Assembly (NCBI RefSeq): GCF_009659535.1
Contig: NZ_VJZZ01000020.1
Coordinates: 49,827-113,826, forward strand
Direction of reading: 5' to 3'
Length of the DNA stretch: 64,000 bases
Origin: Aggregicoccus sp. 17bor-14
GTDB lineage: Bacteria > Myxococcota > Myxococcia > Myxococcales > Myxococcaceae
Shown: in pieces, positions 51,796 to 63,297 of the stretch
How the letters are laid out: every line of letters starts with the position of its first letter
How positions within the stretch are numbered: position 1 is the first letter of the stretch
The notes under the pieces: model-generated
The model's input: the letters and a program-made list of their open reading frames with translations, nothing else
What the model was told of the DNA's origin: nothing
The model's database searches: none
Made by a program: the position numbers and the translations under genes

Positions 51796-53429
51796 CCCTC
51801 CTGCGCCAGCTCAACATGCGCCGCAAGCTCACGGTGCTCACCGGGGTCATCCTGCTCGCCTTCGCCGGCAGCCACGCCGTGCAGGTGCGCACGCTGCAGG
51901 AGTTCCGCGTGGGAGGCCCGCGGCACCGGCAGCTCAAGGACGAGGCCGCCACCTACGACACCCTCCAGTCCCTGCTCGGCGAGCTCAACGCCTCGCGCGC
52001 CGTGCTGCACCTGATGCTCGCCCCCACCACCGCGGACGGCGCGCGCCTCTTGCGCGGCGAGTGGGAGGAGGTGGCGGCCGGCGTGGACGCCCGCTTCGAG
52101 CGCGCGCTCTCGGTCGCCAACGCGCCGGACGCCCACCTCTACGTGCAGGACGCCCGCGAGGCCTGGGGCCAGTACGCGCGCGCGGTGCGCACCCAGGTGT
52201 TCGCTGTGCCGGACGCCGAGCGGCCCCAGGCCCTCGCGCGCTTCGTGAGCGGTTCCTCCACGCGCCGCCTCGAGCGCCTCTCGGAGCTCATCGAGGCGGC
52301 CGCCAACACGCTGCGCCTGCGCGCCGCGCGCCTCGAGGCCGGAGTGGAGGAGGCGCTGTGGCGCACCCGCCTCGCGCTCGCCGCCGCGGGGCTCGCGCTC
52401 GCGCTCTTCCTCTGGGTGTTCCTCACCGCCGTGGGCCGCTCCATCACCCGCCCGCTGCGCGCGCTCGTCGCGCTCGCGCGCCAGGTGGAGGAGGGGGACC
52501 TCTCGGTGCGCATGGAGAGCCCGCACCCGGACGAGCTGGGCCAGCTCACCCGCAGCCTCGGCGCCATGGTGGGCAACCTGCGCGGGCTGCTGCAGGCGGT
52601 GCGCGAGGCGGGGCTCGGCATCGCCCAGGCCGTGGAGCGCCTCGCCGCCGCCGCGGACGAGCAGGCGCTGAGCATCGAGCGCCAGGCCGCCGCCCTCTCG
52701 CAGACCAGCGCCACGGCGCAGGAGATCAGCCAGACCTCCGCGCTCGCCGCCCGCCAGGCCGCGGACGTGCTCGGCTCCGCGCGCCGCGCGGATGAAGTAG
52801 GGCGCTCCGGCATGGAGGCGCTCACCGCGAGCCTGCGCGGCATCCAGGACATCCGCGGGCAGATCGACGAGATCGCCCACCGCGTGGTGGACCTCGCCGA
52901 GAGCAGCGTGAAGGCCTCGGCCATCACCGACACCGTGCGCGACCTCGCCGGCCAGAGCCACATGCTCGCGCTCAACGCGGCCATCGAGGCGGCGCGCGCC
53001 GGCGAGCAGGGCCAGGGCTTCAAGGTGGTGGCGAGCGAGATCCGCAGCCTCGCGGACCAGTCGGTGCAGGCCACGCTCGAGGTGCGCAAGCAGATGCAGC
53101 TCACGGCGGGCGCCATCCGCAACACCGTGAGCATCACCGAGCAGGGCCGCGCCCGCGTGCAGTCCGGGCTCGAGCAGGTGCGCACCGGCGGCGCGCGCCT
53201 CGAGGAGCTCGCCGCGCTGCTCGAGGAGAGCAGCAGCGGCCTCAAGCGCATCGCCGCCGTCGTCGAGCAGCAGCACCAGGGCGTGGGGCAGATCTTCGGC
53301 GCGGTGAGCGAGCTGTCGCGCACCACCGACGAGGCGGCCGCCGCCGTCACCACCATGCACACCTCGGCCGCCCAGCTGCGCACCGTCACCGCGCAGCTCA
53401 CCGAGTCCCTCACCCGCTTCCGCCTCTGA
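51792..53429 (+). CDS. Methyl-accepting chemotaxis protein
   Basis: 545 residues from ATG 51792, overlapping the binding-protein stop by 4 nt. TM1 about 13-30, a periplasmic helical domain about 31-190 (four-helix-bundle type), TM2 about 193-213 (LALAAAGLALALFLWVFLTAV), a HAMP domain (SITRPLRALVALARQVEEG) and a cytoplasmic signalling coiled coil. The tip reads AGQSHMLALNAAIEAARAGE then FKVVASEIRSLADQS. The coupling to the PstS-like lipoprotein suggests the binding protein docks on this receptor. No che genes are nearby; the receptor would use a cluster elsewhere. Confidence 0.93.
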   Translation: MTLLRQLNMRRKLTVLTGVILLAFAGSHAVQVRTLQEFRVGGPRHRQLKDEAATYDTLQSLLGELNASRAVLHLMLAPTTADGARLLRGEWEEVAAGVDARFERALSVANAPDAHLYVQDAREAWGQYARAVRTQVFAVPDAERPQALARFVSGSSTRRLERLSELIEAAANTLRLRAARLEAGVEEALWRTRLALAAAGLALALFLWVFLTAVGRSITRPLRALVALARQVEEGDLSVRMESPHPDELGQLTRSLGAMVGNLRGLLQAVREAGLGIAQAVERLAAAADEQALSIERQAAALSQTSATAQEISQTSALAARQAADVLGSARRADEVGRSGMEALTASLRGIQDIRGQIDEIAHRVVDLAESSVKASAITDTVRDLAGQSHMLALNAAIEAARAGEQGQGFKVVASEIRSLADQSVQATLEVRKQMQLTAGAIRNTVSITEQGRARVQSGLEQVRTGGARLEELAALLEESSSGLKRIAAVVEQQHQGVGQIFGAVSELSRTTDEAAAAVTTMHTSAAQLRTVTAQLTESLTRFRL

Positions 53430-53437
53430 GTCCTCCC

Positions 53438-53487
53438 GAAGTGAAACGGCGGCCCGGGCACGAGACCCGGACCGCCGCGTGCACTTC
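53438..53487. terminator. Long hairpin between convergent chemoreceptor and aceA
   Basis: GAAGTG (53438) pairs with CACTTC (53482), and the inner stem GGCGG-x-CCGGG pairs with CCCGG-x-CCGCC around a 7-nt loop. No U-tract, as usual in this genome. It sits 9-58 nt after the chemoreceptor stop and before the aceA stop, so it suits both transcripts. Confidence 0.65.
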
Positions 53488-53502
53488 AGGAGCGCGCGCC
53501 GC

Positions 53503-54789
<1,287 letters not shown>

Positions 54790-54886
54790 GGCTTCTCCTC
54801 GCGGTTGCTGCGGTTGATGCGGTGAAGGTTCGGAAACTCGGACGGCGAAGGTGGTCAGGCCGCCTGCGCGGCGCAAACTCCGTCCC

Positions 54887-56545
54887 TCAGGACAGGGTCA
54901 GCAGCGCCTCGTAGGCGGGCAGGGTGAGGAAGGTCTCGAAGGTGGGCAGCGTGGACAGCCGCTCGAAGAGCGCGCGCGCCTGCTCCAGGCGCTCCTCGCC
55001 GTAGCGCTCGCCGGCGCCCTCCTGGCGGATGCGCGCCATCTCCTCGCCGAGCACCTCGCGGAAGCGCTCCGGCGTGAGCACCTGGCCGCCCTCGAGCGGG
55101 GCGCGGTGCTTCATCCACTGCCACACCTGCGCGCGGCTGATCTCCGCCGTCGCCGCGTCCTCCATCAGGTTGTAGAGCGGCACGCAGCCCAGGCCCCCCA
55201 GCCACGCGGCGAGGTACTGCACGCCCACGCGGATGTTGTGGCGCAGTCCCTCCTCGGTGCGGCTGCCGCTGGGCACCTGCAGCAGGTCCGCCTCGCCCAC
55301 GCGCACGTCCTCGCGGGCGTTGGAGATCTGGTTCGGCCCCGGCATCCGCGCGTCGAACACCGCGCGCGCCACCGGCACCAGCGCGGGGTGCGCCACCCAG
55401 GTGCCGTCGTGGCCGTTGCCCGCCTCGCGCTCCTTGTCCGCGCGCACCTTCGCGAGCGCCGCCTGGTTCGCCGCCTCGTCGCCCTTGATGGGGATGAAGG
55501 CCGCCATCCCGCCCATCGCGTGCACGCCGCGCCGGTGGCAGATCTGGATGAGCCGCTGCGAGTAGGCCGCGAGGAAGCCCTTGTCCATCGTGACCTGGCT
55601 GCGGTCCGGCAGCACCTTCGCGGGGTCCGCCTGCAGCTTCTTGATGAAGCTGAAGATGTAGTCCCAGCGCCCGCAGTTGAGCCCCGCCGAGTGCTCGCGC
55701 AGCTCGTACAGGATCTCGTCCATCTCGAAGGCCGCCGGCAGCGTCTCGATGAGCACCGTCGCCTTGATGCTGCCCTTGGCGATCCCCAGCTCCGCCTGGG
55801 CCAGGTGGAACACGTCGTTCCACAGCCGCGCCTCCAGGTGGCTCTCCATCTTCGGCAGGTAGAAGTAGGGGCCGGTGCCCTTCTGCAGCTGGGCGCGCGC
55901 GTTGTGGAAGAAGAAGAGCCCGAAGTCGAAGAGGCTGCCGCTCATCGGCTCGCCGTCCACCTCCACGTGCCGCTCGAGCAGGTGCCAGCCGCGCGGCCGC
56001 ACGAAGAGCACCGCCGTCTTCTCGTGCAGCGCATAGCGCTTGCCGCCCTCGGCCGTGAACTCGATGGTCCCCGCCACCGCGTCCTTCAGGTTCTGCTGGC
56101 CGCGCACCACGTTGTCCCAGGTGGGGCTCGTCGCGTCCTCGAAGTCCGCCATGTACACGTTGGCGCCCGAGTTCAGCCCGTTGATGACCATCTTGCGGTC
56201 GACCGGGCCGGTGATCTCCACGCGCCGGTCCAGCAGGTCCTGGGGCAGGGGCGCCACCTTCCAGTCGCCCTCGCGCACGCTGCGCGTCTCCTCCAGGAAG
56301 CGCAGCGGCTCGCCCGCGTCCAGCCGCGCCTGCACCGCCCGGCGCCGCTCCAGCAGGCTCACCCGCCGCGCGTTGAAGGTGCGCTGCAGGCGCGCCACGA
56401 ACTCCAGCGCCTCCGCCGTCAGCACCCCCGCGTAGTCCGCGAGCATCGGCCCCTTCAGCACCACGCCGGCCACCTGCGGCGCCGGGACAGAGCCACCGGT
56501 GGCTCCAATGGAGGGAGAGGTGAGTACGGGGGCGGCTGCGCTCAT
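54887..56545 (-). CDS. aceB: Malate synthase (A type)
   Basis: 552 residues from ATG 56545. Condenses glyoxylate with acetyl-CoA to malate. The conserved blocks of malate synthase A are in order: [74 protein letters not shown], and [15 protein letters not shown]. The later [24 protein letters not shown] segment (reads [20 protein letters not shown]) carries the catalytic Asp. The isoform is the 530-550-residue type, not the longer GlcB. It is the first gene of aceB-aceA. An upstream GTG/ATG at 56602 would add residues not seen in the family. Confidence 0.95.
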   Translation of the reverse strand: MSAAAPVLTSPSIGATGGSVPAPQVAGVVLKGPMLADYAGVLTAEALEFVARLQRTFNARRVSLLERRRAVQARLDAGEPLRFLEETRSVREGDWKVAPLPQDLLDRRVEITGPVDRKMVINGLNSGANVYMADFEDATSPTWDNVVRGQQNLKDAVAGTIEFTAEGGKRYALHEKTAVLFVRPRGWHLLERHVEVDGEPMSGSLFDFGLFFFHNARAQLQKGTGPYFYLPKMESHLEARLWNDVFHLAQAELGIAKGSIKATVLIETLPAAFEMDEILYELREHSAGLNCGRWDYIFSFIKKLQADPAKVLPDRSQVTMDKGFLAAYSQRLIQICHRRGVHAMGGMAAFIPIKGDEAANQAALAKVRADKEREAGNGHDGTWVAHPALVPVARAVFDARMPGPNQISNAREDVRVGEADLLQVPSGSRTEEGLRHNIRVGVQYLAAWLGGLGCVPLYNLMEDAATAEISRAQVWQWMKHRAPLEGGQVLTPERFREVLGEEMARIRQEGAGERYGEERLEQARALFERLSTLPTFETFLTLPAYEALLTLS

Positions 56546-56700
56546 CCTGGGCTCCTGACGTGTTGCGTTGTAAATCGCTCTTCCAGCGGCAAACTGCGGC
56601 ACGACGCCGGCAGATGGAAGCCTGAGTTAATGCATCTCGTCAATTTGTGTAAGCCCGTCAACAGGACAATCTATAAATCTGTAAAGCACCGGGAGGGCAG
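56546..56700 (-). promoter_or_regulatory. AT-rich regulatory region upstream of aceB
   Basis: The stretch 56624-56692 is far more AT-rich than its surroundings. On the minus strand it has two TTGACG motifs 18 bp apart (56661-56656 and 56643-56638), plus TTTACAGATTTATAG at its distal end. No convincing -10 is placed for either. The AT-richness and position fit a regulated promoter for aceB-aceA, perhaps with an activator or repressor site. Confidence 0.4.
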
Positions 56701-56820
56701 GCGGGCAGGCAGGCGCTGGTGATCCCCGGGCCCTAGGCAATGGGCACGGCGGCAGCGCGTAACAAGGGCAGGGGCCCCTCTCACCGACCCACCCTGTCTG
56801 GGCCCTGACGGAGCGATGCG

Positions 56821-57189
56821 ATGGAGACGACGAAGCGCTGTTCGGCCTGTGCCCTGGATCTGGAGCCGGAGGCCACGACGTGCCCGCACTGCCACGCGGT
56901 GCAGGGTCAGACGGCGGGTCTCCACCGCGGCGGCGGGCGCACCCTCGCCGGCGTGTGCACCGCGCTCGCGCGCCAGTTCGGCCTGGACGCCGCCCTGGTG
57001 CAGATCGCCTTCGTGGTCGGGCTCGCCTTCTCCGGCGGCCTCTTCCTCTCGATCTACTTCCTGCTCTGGGTGCTCACCCCGCCCAACGCCACCGGCAGGG
57101 CCCCCGCCAAGCGGCTGATGGACTGGCTGGGGAACCTCACCCGCGTCGGCCCCGCGGTCGCGGAGCCGCAGGGCCCCACCCGGCTCTGA
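56821..57189 (+). CDS. Zinc-ribbon PspC-domain protein
   Basis: 122 residues. An N-terminal zinc ribbon (Cys7, 10, 21, 24; RCSACALDL ... TTCPHC) is followed by a PspC domain: RGGGRTLAGVCTALARQFGL then DAALVQIAFVVGLAFSGGLF and one strong TM segment (LSIYFLLWVLTP). PspC proteins sit in the inner membrane and sense envelope stress; the zinc ribbon adds a possible protein-binding site. The start ATG follows GGAG. No pspA or other psp genes are nearby. Confidence 0.85.
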   Translation: METTKRCSACALDLEPEATTCPHCHAVQGQTAGLHRGGGRTLAGVCTALARQFGLDAALVQIAFVVGLAFSGGLFLSIYFLLWVLTPPNATGRAPAKRLMDWLGNLTRVGPAVAEPQGPTRL

Positions 57190-57440
57190 GGTCTGCAGGA
57201 GCGCAAGCCCGGAGCGGCCGCAGCGCCGCTTCGGGGGTAAGCCCCGGAGCAGCGCCGGCGCCGCCACGGCATGCATCGGCCGCCGCGGCCCCGAGAGGAA
57301 TCCGGGGACGGCGGCGGCCGGAGCGACCCCGCGCACGGGGTCAGGCGCAGCGGTGAAGTGAGGCCCTCGCGGGCGGGGCCAGGGCAGCGCGGCCCGCGCG
57401 GGCGATGCGGCGGCCGCGCGCGAGCCCTCGCCGGGGTGGC
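57190..57440. other. Hairpin-rich noncoding gap, with a terminator-like stem at 57208-57235
   Basis: CCCGGAGCGGC and GCCGCTTCGGG form an 11-bp stem with one wobble and a 6-nt loop, 19 nt after the PspC stop. The rest is dense in GGCC-type palindromes and shows no open frame with protein-like composition. A terminator or structured leader are both possible. Confidence 0.5.
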
Positions 57441-57869
57441 CTAGTTGATCACCGTCACGCAGACGCCCGCTTCGTTGCAGGCGAGCCCGGCGCAGCAGTG
57501 GGCCGTGTCCGAGCAGGCCGCCTCGGCCGCCTGGCACTGGTCGCCACCGCCGCCGCCGTTGCCCCCGCCGTCCGGGGTGTTGCCGCCGCCCCCCCCCGGG
57601 GTGGAGCACTCGCCCAGCGAGTCGCCGTGGCGCAGGTGCGCCGCCACCGCGGGCGCGCCCACCACGATGGTGTGCGCGTTGGCGGGGTTGCCGGGCGGGA
57701 TGTGGCACACGACGACCTTGCCGGAGCTTCCGCCGTCGGCGCCGGTGAGCAGGTCGCCCTGACCCTCGATTACGGCGCTCTGGGTGGACGCGGGCGCGCT
57801 GTCGGGGCCGCAGGCCACTGCACCGAGCAGGGCGATGGAAACGACGCAGGAGCGAAGCAGGTGACGCAT
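57441..57869 (-). CDS. Secreted lipoprotein with CHxPPGN motif and cysteine-rich knot
   Basis: 142 residues from ATG 57869 (TGGAGGA upstream). The lipobox is AVAC (Cys20). The middle contains VCHIPPGNPANAHTIVVG and AVAAHLRHGDSLGEC, a motif found in many secreted proteins of diverse bacteria with unknown function; paired Cys and His suggest metal or disulfide. A Gly/Asn/Asp spacer separates it from a C-terminal run of cysteines (CQAAEAACSDTAHCCAGLAC...C) of knottin-like spacing. Possible roles are binding or toxin-like, none shown. It is isolated. Confidence 0.75.
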   Translation of the reverse strand: MRHLLRSCVVSIALLGAVACGPDSAPASTQSAVIEGQGDLLTGADGGSSGKVVVCHIPPGNPANAHTIVVGAPAVAAHLRHGDSLGECSTPGGGGGNTPDGGGNGGGGGDQCQAAEAACSDTAHCCAGLACNEAGVCVTVIN

Positions 57870-57994
57870 GGATTCCTCCAGGGGTGGAGCTCCGTAGGAG
57901 ACCCGGTCTTCCCCGCGGCGGCCACCCCATTCGCTGCCGCGGGAAAGCGTCAGCGCCGCTGGATGCCCAGCGGCGCATGCAGGTGCCTGTGGGG

Positions 57995-58810
57995 CTACTG
58001 GCCCGGGTCCTCGTCGTTGCTGAAGAGGAAGACGTCGAACGCGGGGTTCGCGGCGTTCTGGATGCGCTCCTTGTTCTTCTCCAGCAGCGAGGTGTTCGCG
58101 GCGAGCGCCTCGCGCGACTTCTCGCTGGGGGGCGCCTGCTCGGCGACCATCTGGTCCGCCGCGTCCAGCTGCTGCTGGATCGCATCGCGCTGGGCCTGCA
58201 GCCCGGTGCGCGTCTCGTCGTCCAGCTTCTCGTCCTCGAGCTTCGTGTCGAGCGCCTCGAGCTCCTTCTCCAGCGTGCCGCGCTGCGCCGCCGTCGCCGC
58301 CTGCAGGCCCTGCATCGCCCCGGCCACGTAGGTCGAGTAGAGCGTGCGGGTGATGGCGTGGAACTCGCGCGGGGACATCGCGTGCTTCTCGAGGCTCGAG
58401 ATGTAGGAGGCGCGCATGTCCGCCACGAGCCCGCCCAGGATCTTCATCGCCTCCATGCTCGCGCCGAGGTCCACGTGCTCGGAGTCCGCCTTCCCGTGCT
58501 TCTTCTCGAAGGCCTTGCTCTTCTCCTCGTAGGACTTGAACACCGGCAGCGCCTCCTCGCGGATGGCGAAGTAGGCCTCGAGCCGCTTCTCGTCGAGCTT
58601 GAGCAGCTCGTCCTCGCCGGGGTCCTTGAAGGGGAAGCGCTTGTCGAGCGCGGCGAGCGACGCCTGCTGCTCGTTCACGCGCGAGAGCCCCGCCGTGGTG
58701 TCCTCGACCTTGTGCTTCACGTACAGGCCGCCAGCCACCACCACGCCCACGATGAGCAGCAGCACCACGCCACAGCCCACGCCTACGCCAATCAGGACCT
58801 TCTTCTGCAT
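57995..58810 (-). CDS. Membrane-anchored helical protein of unknown function
   Basis: 271 residues from ATG 58810 (GGGAGAGG upstream). One N-terminal TM helix (VLIGVGVGCGVVLLLIVGVVV) then a soluble, Glu/Lys/Ala-rich helical domain. Two coiled-coil stretches: about residues 85-115 (VFKSYEEKSKAFEKKHGKAD) and 180-235 (LEKELEALDTKLEDEKLDDE). I do not recognise the family. It could be a periplasmic or cytoplasmic scaffold, depending on orientation; Lys after the helix (VKHKVED) points to either. It stands alone. Confidence 0.7.
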   Translation of the reverse strand: MQKKVLIGVGVGCGVVLLLIVGVVVAGGLYVKHKVEDTTAGLSRVNEQQASLAALDKRFPFKDPGEDELLKLDEKRLEAYFAIREEALPVFKSYEEKSKAFEKKHGKADSEHVDLGASMEAMKILGGLVADMRASYISSLEKHAMSPREFHAITRTLYSTYVAGAMQGLQAATAAQRGTLEKELEALDTKLEDEKLDDETRTGLQAQRDAIQQQLDAADQMVAEQAPPSEKSREALAANTSLLEKNKERIQNAANPAFDVFLFSNDEDPGQ

Positions 58811-58926
58811 TGCCTCTCCCCCCTCGGGAATCCGGAAACGGGGGCGCCAGGATGCGCCGCCGTCCCGCGTTGCTAGCGGATCTTCCCCTCCCGGGGCAAT
58901 GGGGCAGGGCGCCCGGGCCCTTCGCG

Positions 58927-59397
58927 TCAGGGCAGCTTGGGGACGATGGGCCGCGGCGCGTCCGGGTTGACGTCGAGCAAGAGCACGGCTCCCAGCACCG
59001 CGCGCGCGTGCTGGTCGCGCCGGCCCCAGCTCTCCTGGAGGAGGCCGGGCCGCAGCGCATCGAGCTTCCAGCAGGGCACGCACGGCTCGCTCAGCTCCAC
59101 GCGCACCTCGGGCCCCAGCGCGAGCCGCTGCCCCGGCGGCAGCGCCTGCAGCGCGAGCCCCGCCACGACCACGTTCTCCTTGAGCTGCCCCACCTCGAGC
59201 CCCAGCTGCGCGAGCGACGCCTCGTCCAACAGCAGCAGCTGGCGCTTGTGCCCGAGCGCGCGGCGCGTGTGGCGGCAGCCCGCGAAGCCCTGCCCGGCGA
59301 GCGCGAGCGCCTCGGGCACGCGGCGCATCGGGGTGCCGCGCTCCTGGGCCAGCAGCAGCGCGCGGACGCGGGGGAGGTCGGGGGCAGGGGAGCTCAT
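58927..59397 (-). CDS. MOSC-domain protein
   Basis: 156 residues from ATG 59397. The MOSC fold is recognised by HKRQLLLLDEASLAQLGLEV, the conserved LKENVVV segment, LALGPEVRVELSEPCVPCWKLD (with the conserved Cys that binds sulfur or molybdenum cofactor) and a C-terminal GRRDQHARAV stretch in place of the usual RGQ. It resembles the YiiM/YuaD type. It may transfer sulfur for molybdenum-cofactor enzymes. Divergent from fumC. Confidence 0.8.
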   Translation of the reverse strand: MSSPAPDLPRVRALLLAQERGTPMRRVPEALALAGQGFAGCRHTRRALGHKRQLLLLDEASLAQLGLEVGQLKENVVVAGLALQALPPGQRLALGPEVRVELSEPCVPCWKLDALRPGLLQESWGRRDQHARAVLGAVLLLDVNPDAPRPIVPKLP

Positions 59398-59598
59398 CGC
59401 TTCGCGCGAGGCTAGCGCACGGGCCGCGGGCGCAGCCTGCCTGCCCGGCGCGGGTGCGGCGGGCCGCCAGCCGCGATGAGTTCTGCTCATGCCCCGAGCG
59501 TTCGGCGCAGGCACCCGGCGCGCCAGAGGGACCGCCCGGGCCGGGAGCGGCGTGTTATGGCGCCAGGCGTCCAATACCTTTTCAGGGAGGCTCCCACC

Positions 59599-60996
59599 GT
59601 GAGCACCAAGAACGTTCGCATCGAGAAGGACACCTTCGGCCCCATCGAGGTCCCCGCCGACCGCCTCTGGGGCGCGCAGACGCAGCGCAGCCGCCAGAAC
59701 TTCGACATCTCCTCCGAGCGCATGCCCCTGGCGCTCATCCGCGCGCTCGTGCTGGTGAAGAAGGCGGCGGCGATCGTGAACGTGGAGAACGGCACGCTCG
59801 CCAAGGAGCGCGGCGAGGCCATCGTGAAGGCGGCGGACGAGGTGCTCGCCGGCAAGCACGACGAGGAGTTCCCCCTCATCGTCTGGCAGACGGGCAGCGG
59901 CACCCAGACGAACATGAACGTGAACGAGGTGCTGGCCAACCGCGCCTCCGAGCTGCTGGGCGGCGAGCGCGGCGAGTCGCGCAAGGTGCACCCCAACGAC
60001 GACGTCAACAAGGGCCAGAGCTCCAACGACGTGTTCCCCACCGCGATGAGCGTCGCGGCGGTGGAGGCGGTGGTGCGCGGCGTGGTGCCCCAGGTGAAGG
60101 CGCTGCGCGAGACGCTCGCGCAAAAGGCGAAGGCCTTCGAGAGCGTGGTGAAGATCGGCCGCACCCACCTGCAGGACGCGACCCCGCTCACCCTCGGCCA
60201 GGAGTTCAGCGGCTACGTCGCGCAGATCGACCAGGCGCTGCGCCACCTGGAGCGCGTGCTGCCGCACCTGTGCGAGCTCGCCCTGGGCGGCACCGCCGTG
60301 GGCACCGGCCTCAACGCCCCCAAGGGCTATGCCGAGCGCGTGGCGAAGGAGATCGCCCAGCTCACCGGCCTGCCCTTCGTCACCGCCCCCAACAAGTTCG
60401 AGGCGCTCGCCGCCAACGACGCCGTGGTGCAGGCGCACGGCGCGCTCAAGGGGCTCGCGGCCGCCTTCTTCAAGATCGCCAACGACATCCGCTGGCTCTC
60501 GAGCGGCCCCCGCTCGGGCCTGGGCGAGATCACCATCCCGGAGAACGAGCCGGGCAGCTCCATCATGCCGGGCAAGGTGAACCCCACCCAGTGCGAGGCG
60601 ATGACCATGCTCTGCGCGCAGGTGATGGGCAACGACGTGGCCATCAGCCTCGGCGGCGCCTCGGGCAACTTCGAGCTCAACGTCTACAAGCCGCTGATGA
60701 TCCACAACTTCCTGCAGAGCTGCCGGCTGCTCGGAGACGGGGCGCGCAGCTTCCGCGACAACTGCGCCGTGGGCATCGAGCCGAACATGCCGCGCATCAA
60801 GGAGAACCTCGAGCGCTCGCTCATGCTCGTCACCGCGCTCAACCCGCACATCGGCTACGACAACGCGGCGAAGATCGCGAAGACCGCCCACAAGCAGGGC
60901 AAGACCCTCAAGGAGGTCGCGGTCGAGCTCGGGCTGCTCACTGCCGAGCAGTTCGACCAGTGGGTGCGCCCGGAGAAGATGACCGGCAACCTCTAG
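59599..60996 (+). CDS. fumC: Class II fumarase
   Basis: 465 residues from GTG 59599 (AGGGAGG 8 nt upstream). Oxygen-stable fumarate hydratase of the TCA cycle. The superfamily signature [15 protein letters not shown] is exact. Other blocks: [50 protein letters not shown] and [20 protein letters not shown] (catalytic His). The length equals E. coli FumC. An upstream frame to 59476 adds unrelated residues; GTG fits better. Confidence 0.95.
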   Translation: MSTKNVRIEKDTFGPIEVPADRLWGAQTQRSRQNFDISSERMPLALIRALVLVKKAAAIVNVENGTLAKERGEAIVKAADEVLAGKHDEEFPLIVWQTGSGTQTNMNVNEVLANRASELLGGERGESRKVHPNDDVNKGQSSNDVFPTAMSVAAVEAVVRGVVPQVKALRETLAQKAKAFESVVKIGRTHLQDATPLTLGQEFSGYVAQIDQALRHLERVLPHLCELALGGTAVGTGLNAPKGYAERVAKEIAQLTGLPFVTAPNKFEALAANDAVVQAHGALKGLAAAFFKIANDIRWLSSGPRSGLGEITIPENEPGSSIMPGKVNPTQCEAMTMLCAQVMGNDVAISLGGASGNFELNVYKPLMIHNFLQSCRLLGDGARSFRDNCAVGIEPNMPRIKENLERSLMLVTALNPHIGYDNAAKIAKTAHKQGKTLKEVAVELGLLTAEQFDQWVRPEKMTGNL

Positions 60997-61106
60997 CAGC
61001 CGAGCGGGCAGGGGGGCGGGCCAAGCGTGGTCCAGCGCACGGCCCGGCCCCACTGCTGCACAACGGGCGCGCATCCGGCGCGGGGGACGGTTAGCGTAGG
61101 GGAGCC

Positions 61107-61718
<612 letters not shown>

Positions 61719-61726
61719 CCCGGCCG

Positions 61727-62638
61727 TTGCGCTGGCTCTACCACCTGCTGCCCAGCGCAGCCGCTGCAGGGCTGGAGCAGGAGAGCGGGGCGCCCTATGC
61801 CCCGCCCTCGCTCGCCCGCGAAGGCTTCATCCACGCCTCCTACGGACCCGCGCTCCTCGAGAGCGCGCGCCTGTACTTCGCTCCCGGCACGCCCCTCACC
61901 GCGCTGCAGGTGGACCCGCGCCGGCTCGACGTCCGCGTGGAGGAGGCTCTCACCCCGCGCGGCCCCATGCCTCACATCCACGGGCCCCTCCCGCGCGACG
62001 CCATCCGCGCGCGGCTCGCTCCGGAGGTGGCTGCGGCAGGGCCTGACCGCGTCACCGGGACCCGCTTCGCGCTCGTCGCCTTCGAGGGGATGACGCTGCT
62101 GGACCTGGTCGCGGTGCTCGACCCGCTCTCCCGCATCCGCTCGATGGGCATCGACCCCTCGGCGAGCTGCGAGGTGGTGGGCTACACGGGGCCCGTCGTC
62201 TGGGCCCAGAGCGGCGCGCGCGTCGAGGTGGAGCGCGTCCGCCCGCCCCTCCACGCGTACGACGTCGTGGTGGTTCCGGGGGGCCCCGGGACCCGAGCCC
62301 TCGTGGAGGACGCTCCGCTCCGGGAGTGGCTCGCAGAGGTTCCGGACAACCGCCTGCTCGCCAGCGTGTGCACGGGGTCGCTCCTGCTCGCCGCGGCGGG
62401 GAAGCTGCGGGGACACCGTGCGACGACCCATGCCCGCGCGCTCGAGGAGCTGCGGGCCCTGGGCGTGGAGGCGGTCGAGGCGCGACTCGTCGACTCCGGC
62501 CAGCGGGTGACGGGAGGGGGGGGGACCTGCGGCCTGGACGTGGGCCTGCACCTGGTCGAGCGGCTCGAGGGCGCCGAGGCAGCGCGCACGATTGCCAAGC
62601 AAATGGCCCTCCCATCCGGATGGGGCGGGGGCACCTGA
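61727..62638 (+). CDS. DUF952 - DJ-1/PfpI fusion protein
   Basis: 303 residues from TTG 61727. The first 100 residues are a DUF952 domain (LYHLLPSA, YAPPSLAREGFIHASYG, MPHIHGPLPRDAI). From about 112 a DJ-1/PfpI class-I glutamine-amidotransferase-like domain follows: FEGMTLLDLVAVLDPLSRI, VVVPGGPGTRALV, and the nucleophile elbow SVCTGSLLLAAAGKL with Cys, then the ATTHARALEEL segment. This second half resembles isonitrile hydratase/AraC-type DJ-1 proteins. Function of the fusion is unknown. It is 8 nt after clpP and likely cotranscribed. Confidence 0.85.
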   Translation: MRWLYHLLPSAAAAGLEQESGAPYAPPSLAREGFIHASYGPALLESARLYFAPGTPLTALQVDPRRLDVRVEEALTPRGPMPHIHGPLPRDAIRARLAPEVAAAGPDRVTGTRFALVAFEGMTLLDLVAVLDPLSRIRSMGIDPSASCEVVGYTGPVVWAQSGARVEVERVRPPLHAYDVVVVPGGPGTRALVEDAPLREWLAEVPDNRLLASVCTGSLLLAAAGKLRGHRATTHARALEELRALGVEAVEARLVDSGQRVTGGGGTCGLDVGLHLVERLEGAEAARTIAKQMALPSGWGGGT

Positions 62639-63290
62639 GGCGCGGAGCGGGAGCGAGGGGAGGCGCCGCTCGACGGCACCCCGTGCCCGCGAGCGCGTCC
62701 GGGCGCTCCGCTCACCAGGGCGTCGCGGGTCACAGCGCCGGAAGGCATGGCCTCCCGCCTCGCACGCCCGCCCGGCGCATGACGCTTCGGATACGGACGG
62801 AGCCCACGTCCGGGGACAGCGGGCCACGCGGAGGCGAGCGCTCTCGAGACCCGCTCCTCGCCGCCGCCCCCGTGCTCCAGGCGGTATCGGCCCCAGCTGC
62901 GACTCGCGTTTCCCGCTGGGTGCCCCGGACAGTGGCCGGCGCCAGGAGAGCTTCGCCCTGAGCGGTCATGCGCCTCGCGGAGGCGCTCTCCCGACGATGG
63001 GCCTTCTTCGGGATGCCGCTGTCGAGCACCCTCAGGCGCAGAACACCCCCGATTCCTCCCGGGACTGCGACGACCCATCGGGGAAGGCACCGCGCCACCT
63101 CCCACGGCGCCCGCTGCCGTCCACCCCGATCAGGCGCTCCCGGAGGTGTCGGCGATCAGCGCTACCGCCCTGGGCCCTCCCGGAAGGTGCTCAGCCAGGA
63201 GCATTCTCCGAGGAGCGAGAGGCGGATCAGGCCGCCCCCTCCGGCGGCGCCCAGGGCGGCCTGACGCTCCCCGGATCAGATCCTGGAAAA
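62639..63290. other. About 650 bp without a supported gene
   Basis: All six frames give only Arg/Pro/Ala-rich shadow translations. Near the right end is a perfect palindrome GGATCAGATCC (63273-63283) followed by an A-rich stretch just before the first promoter of the array. I see no tRNA, repeat copy or pseudogene. Confidence 0.55.
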
Positions 63291-63297
63291 AGAATTG

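Noticed and set aside
62639..63290. Several frames of 90-300 residues in the gene-free gap
   Set aside because: None has recognisable motifs, a plausible ribosome site and natural composition together.
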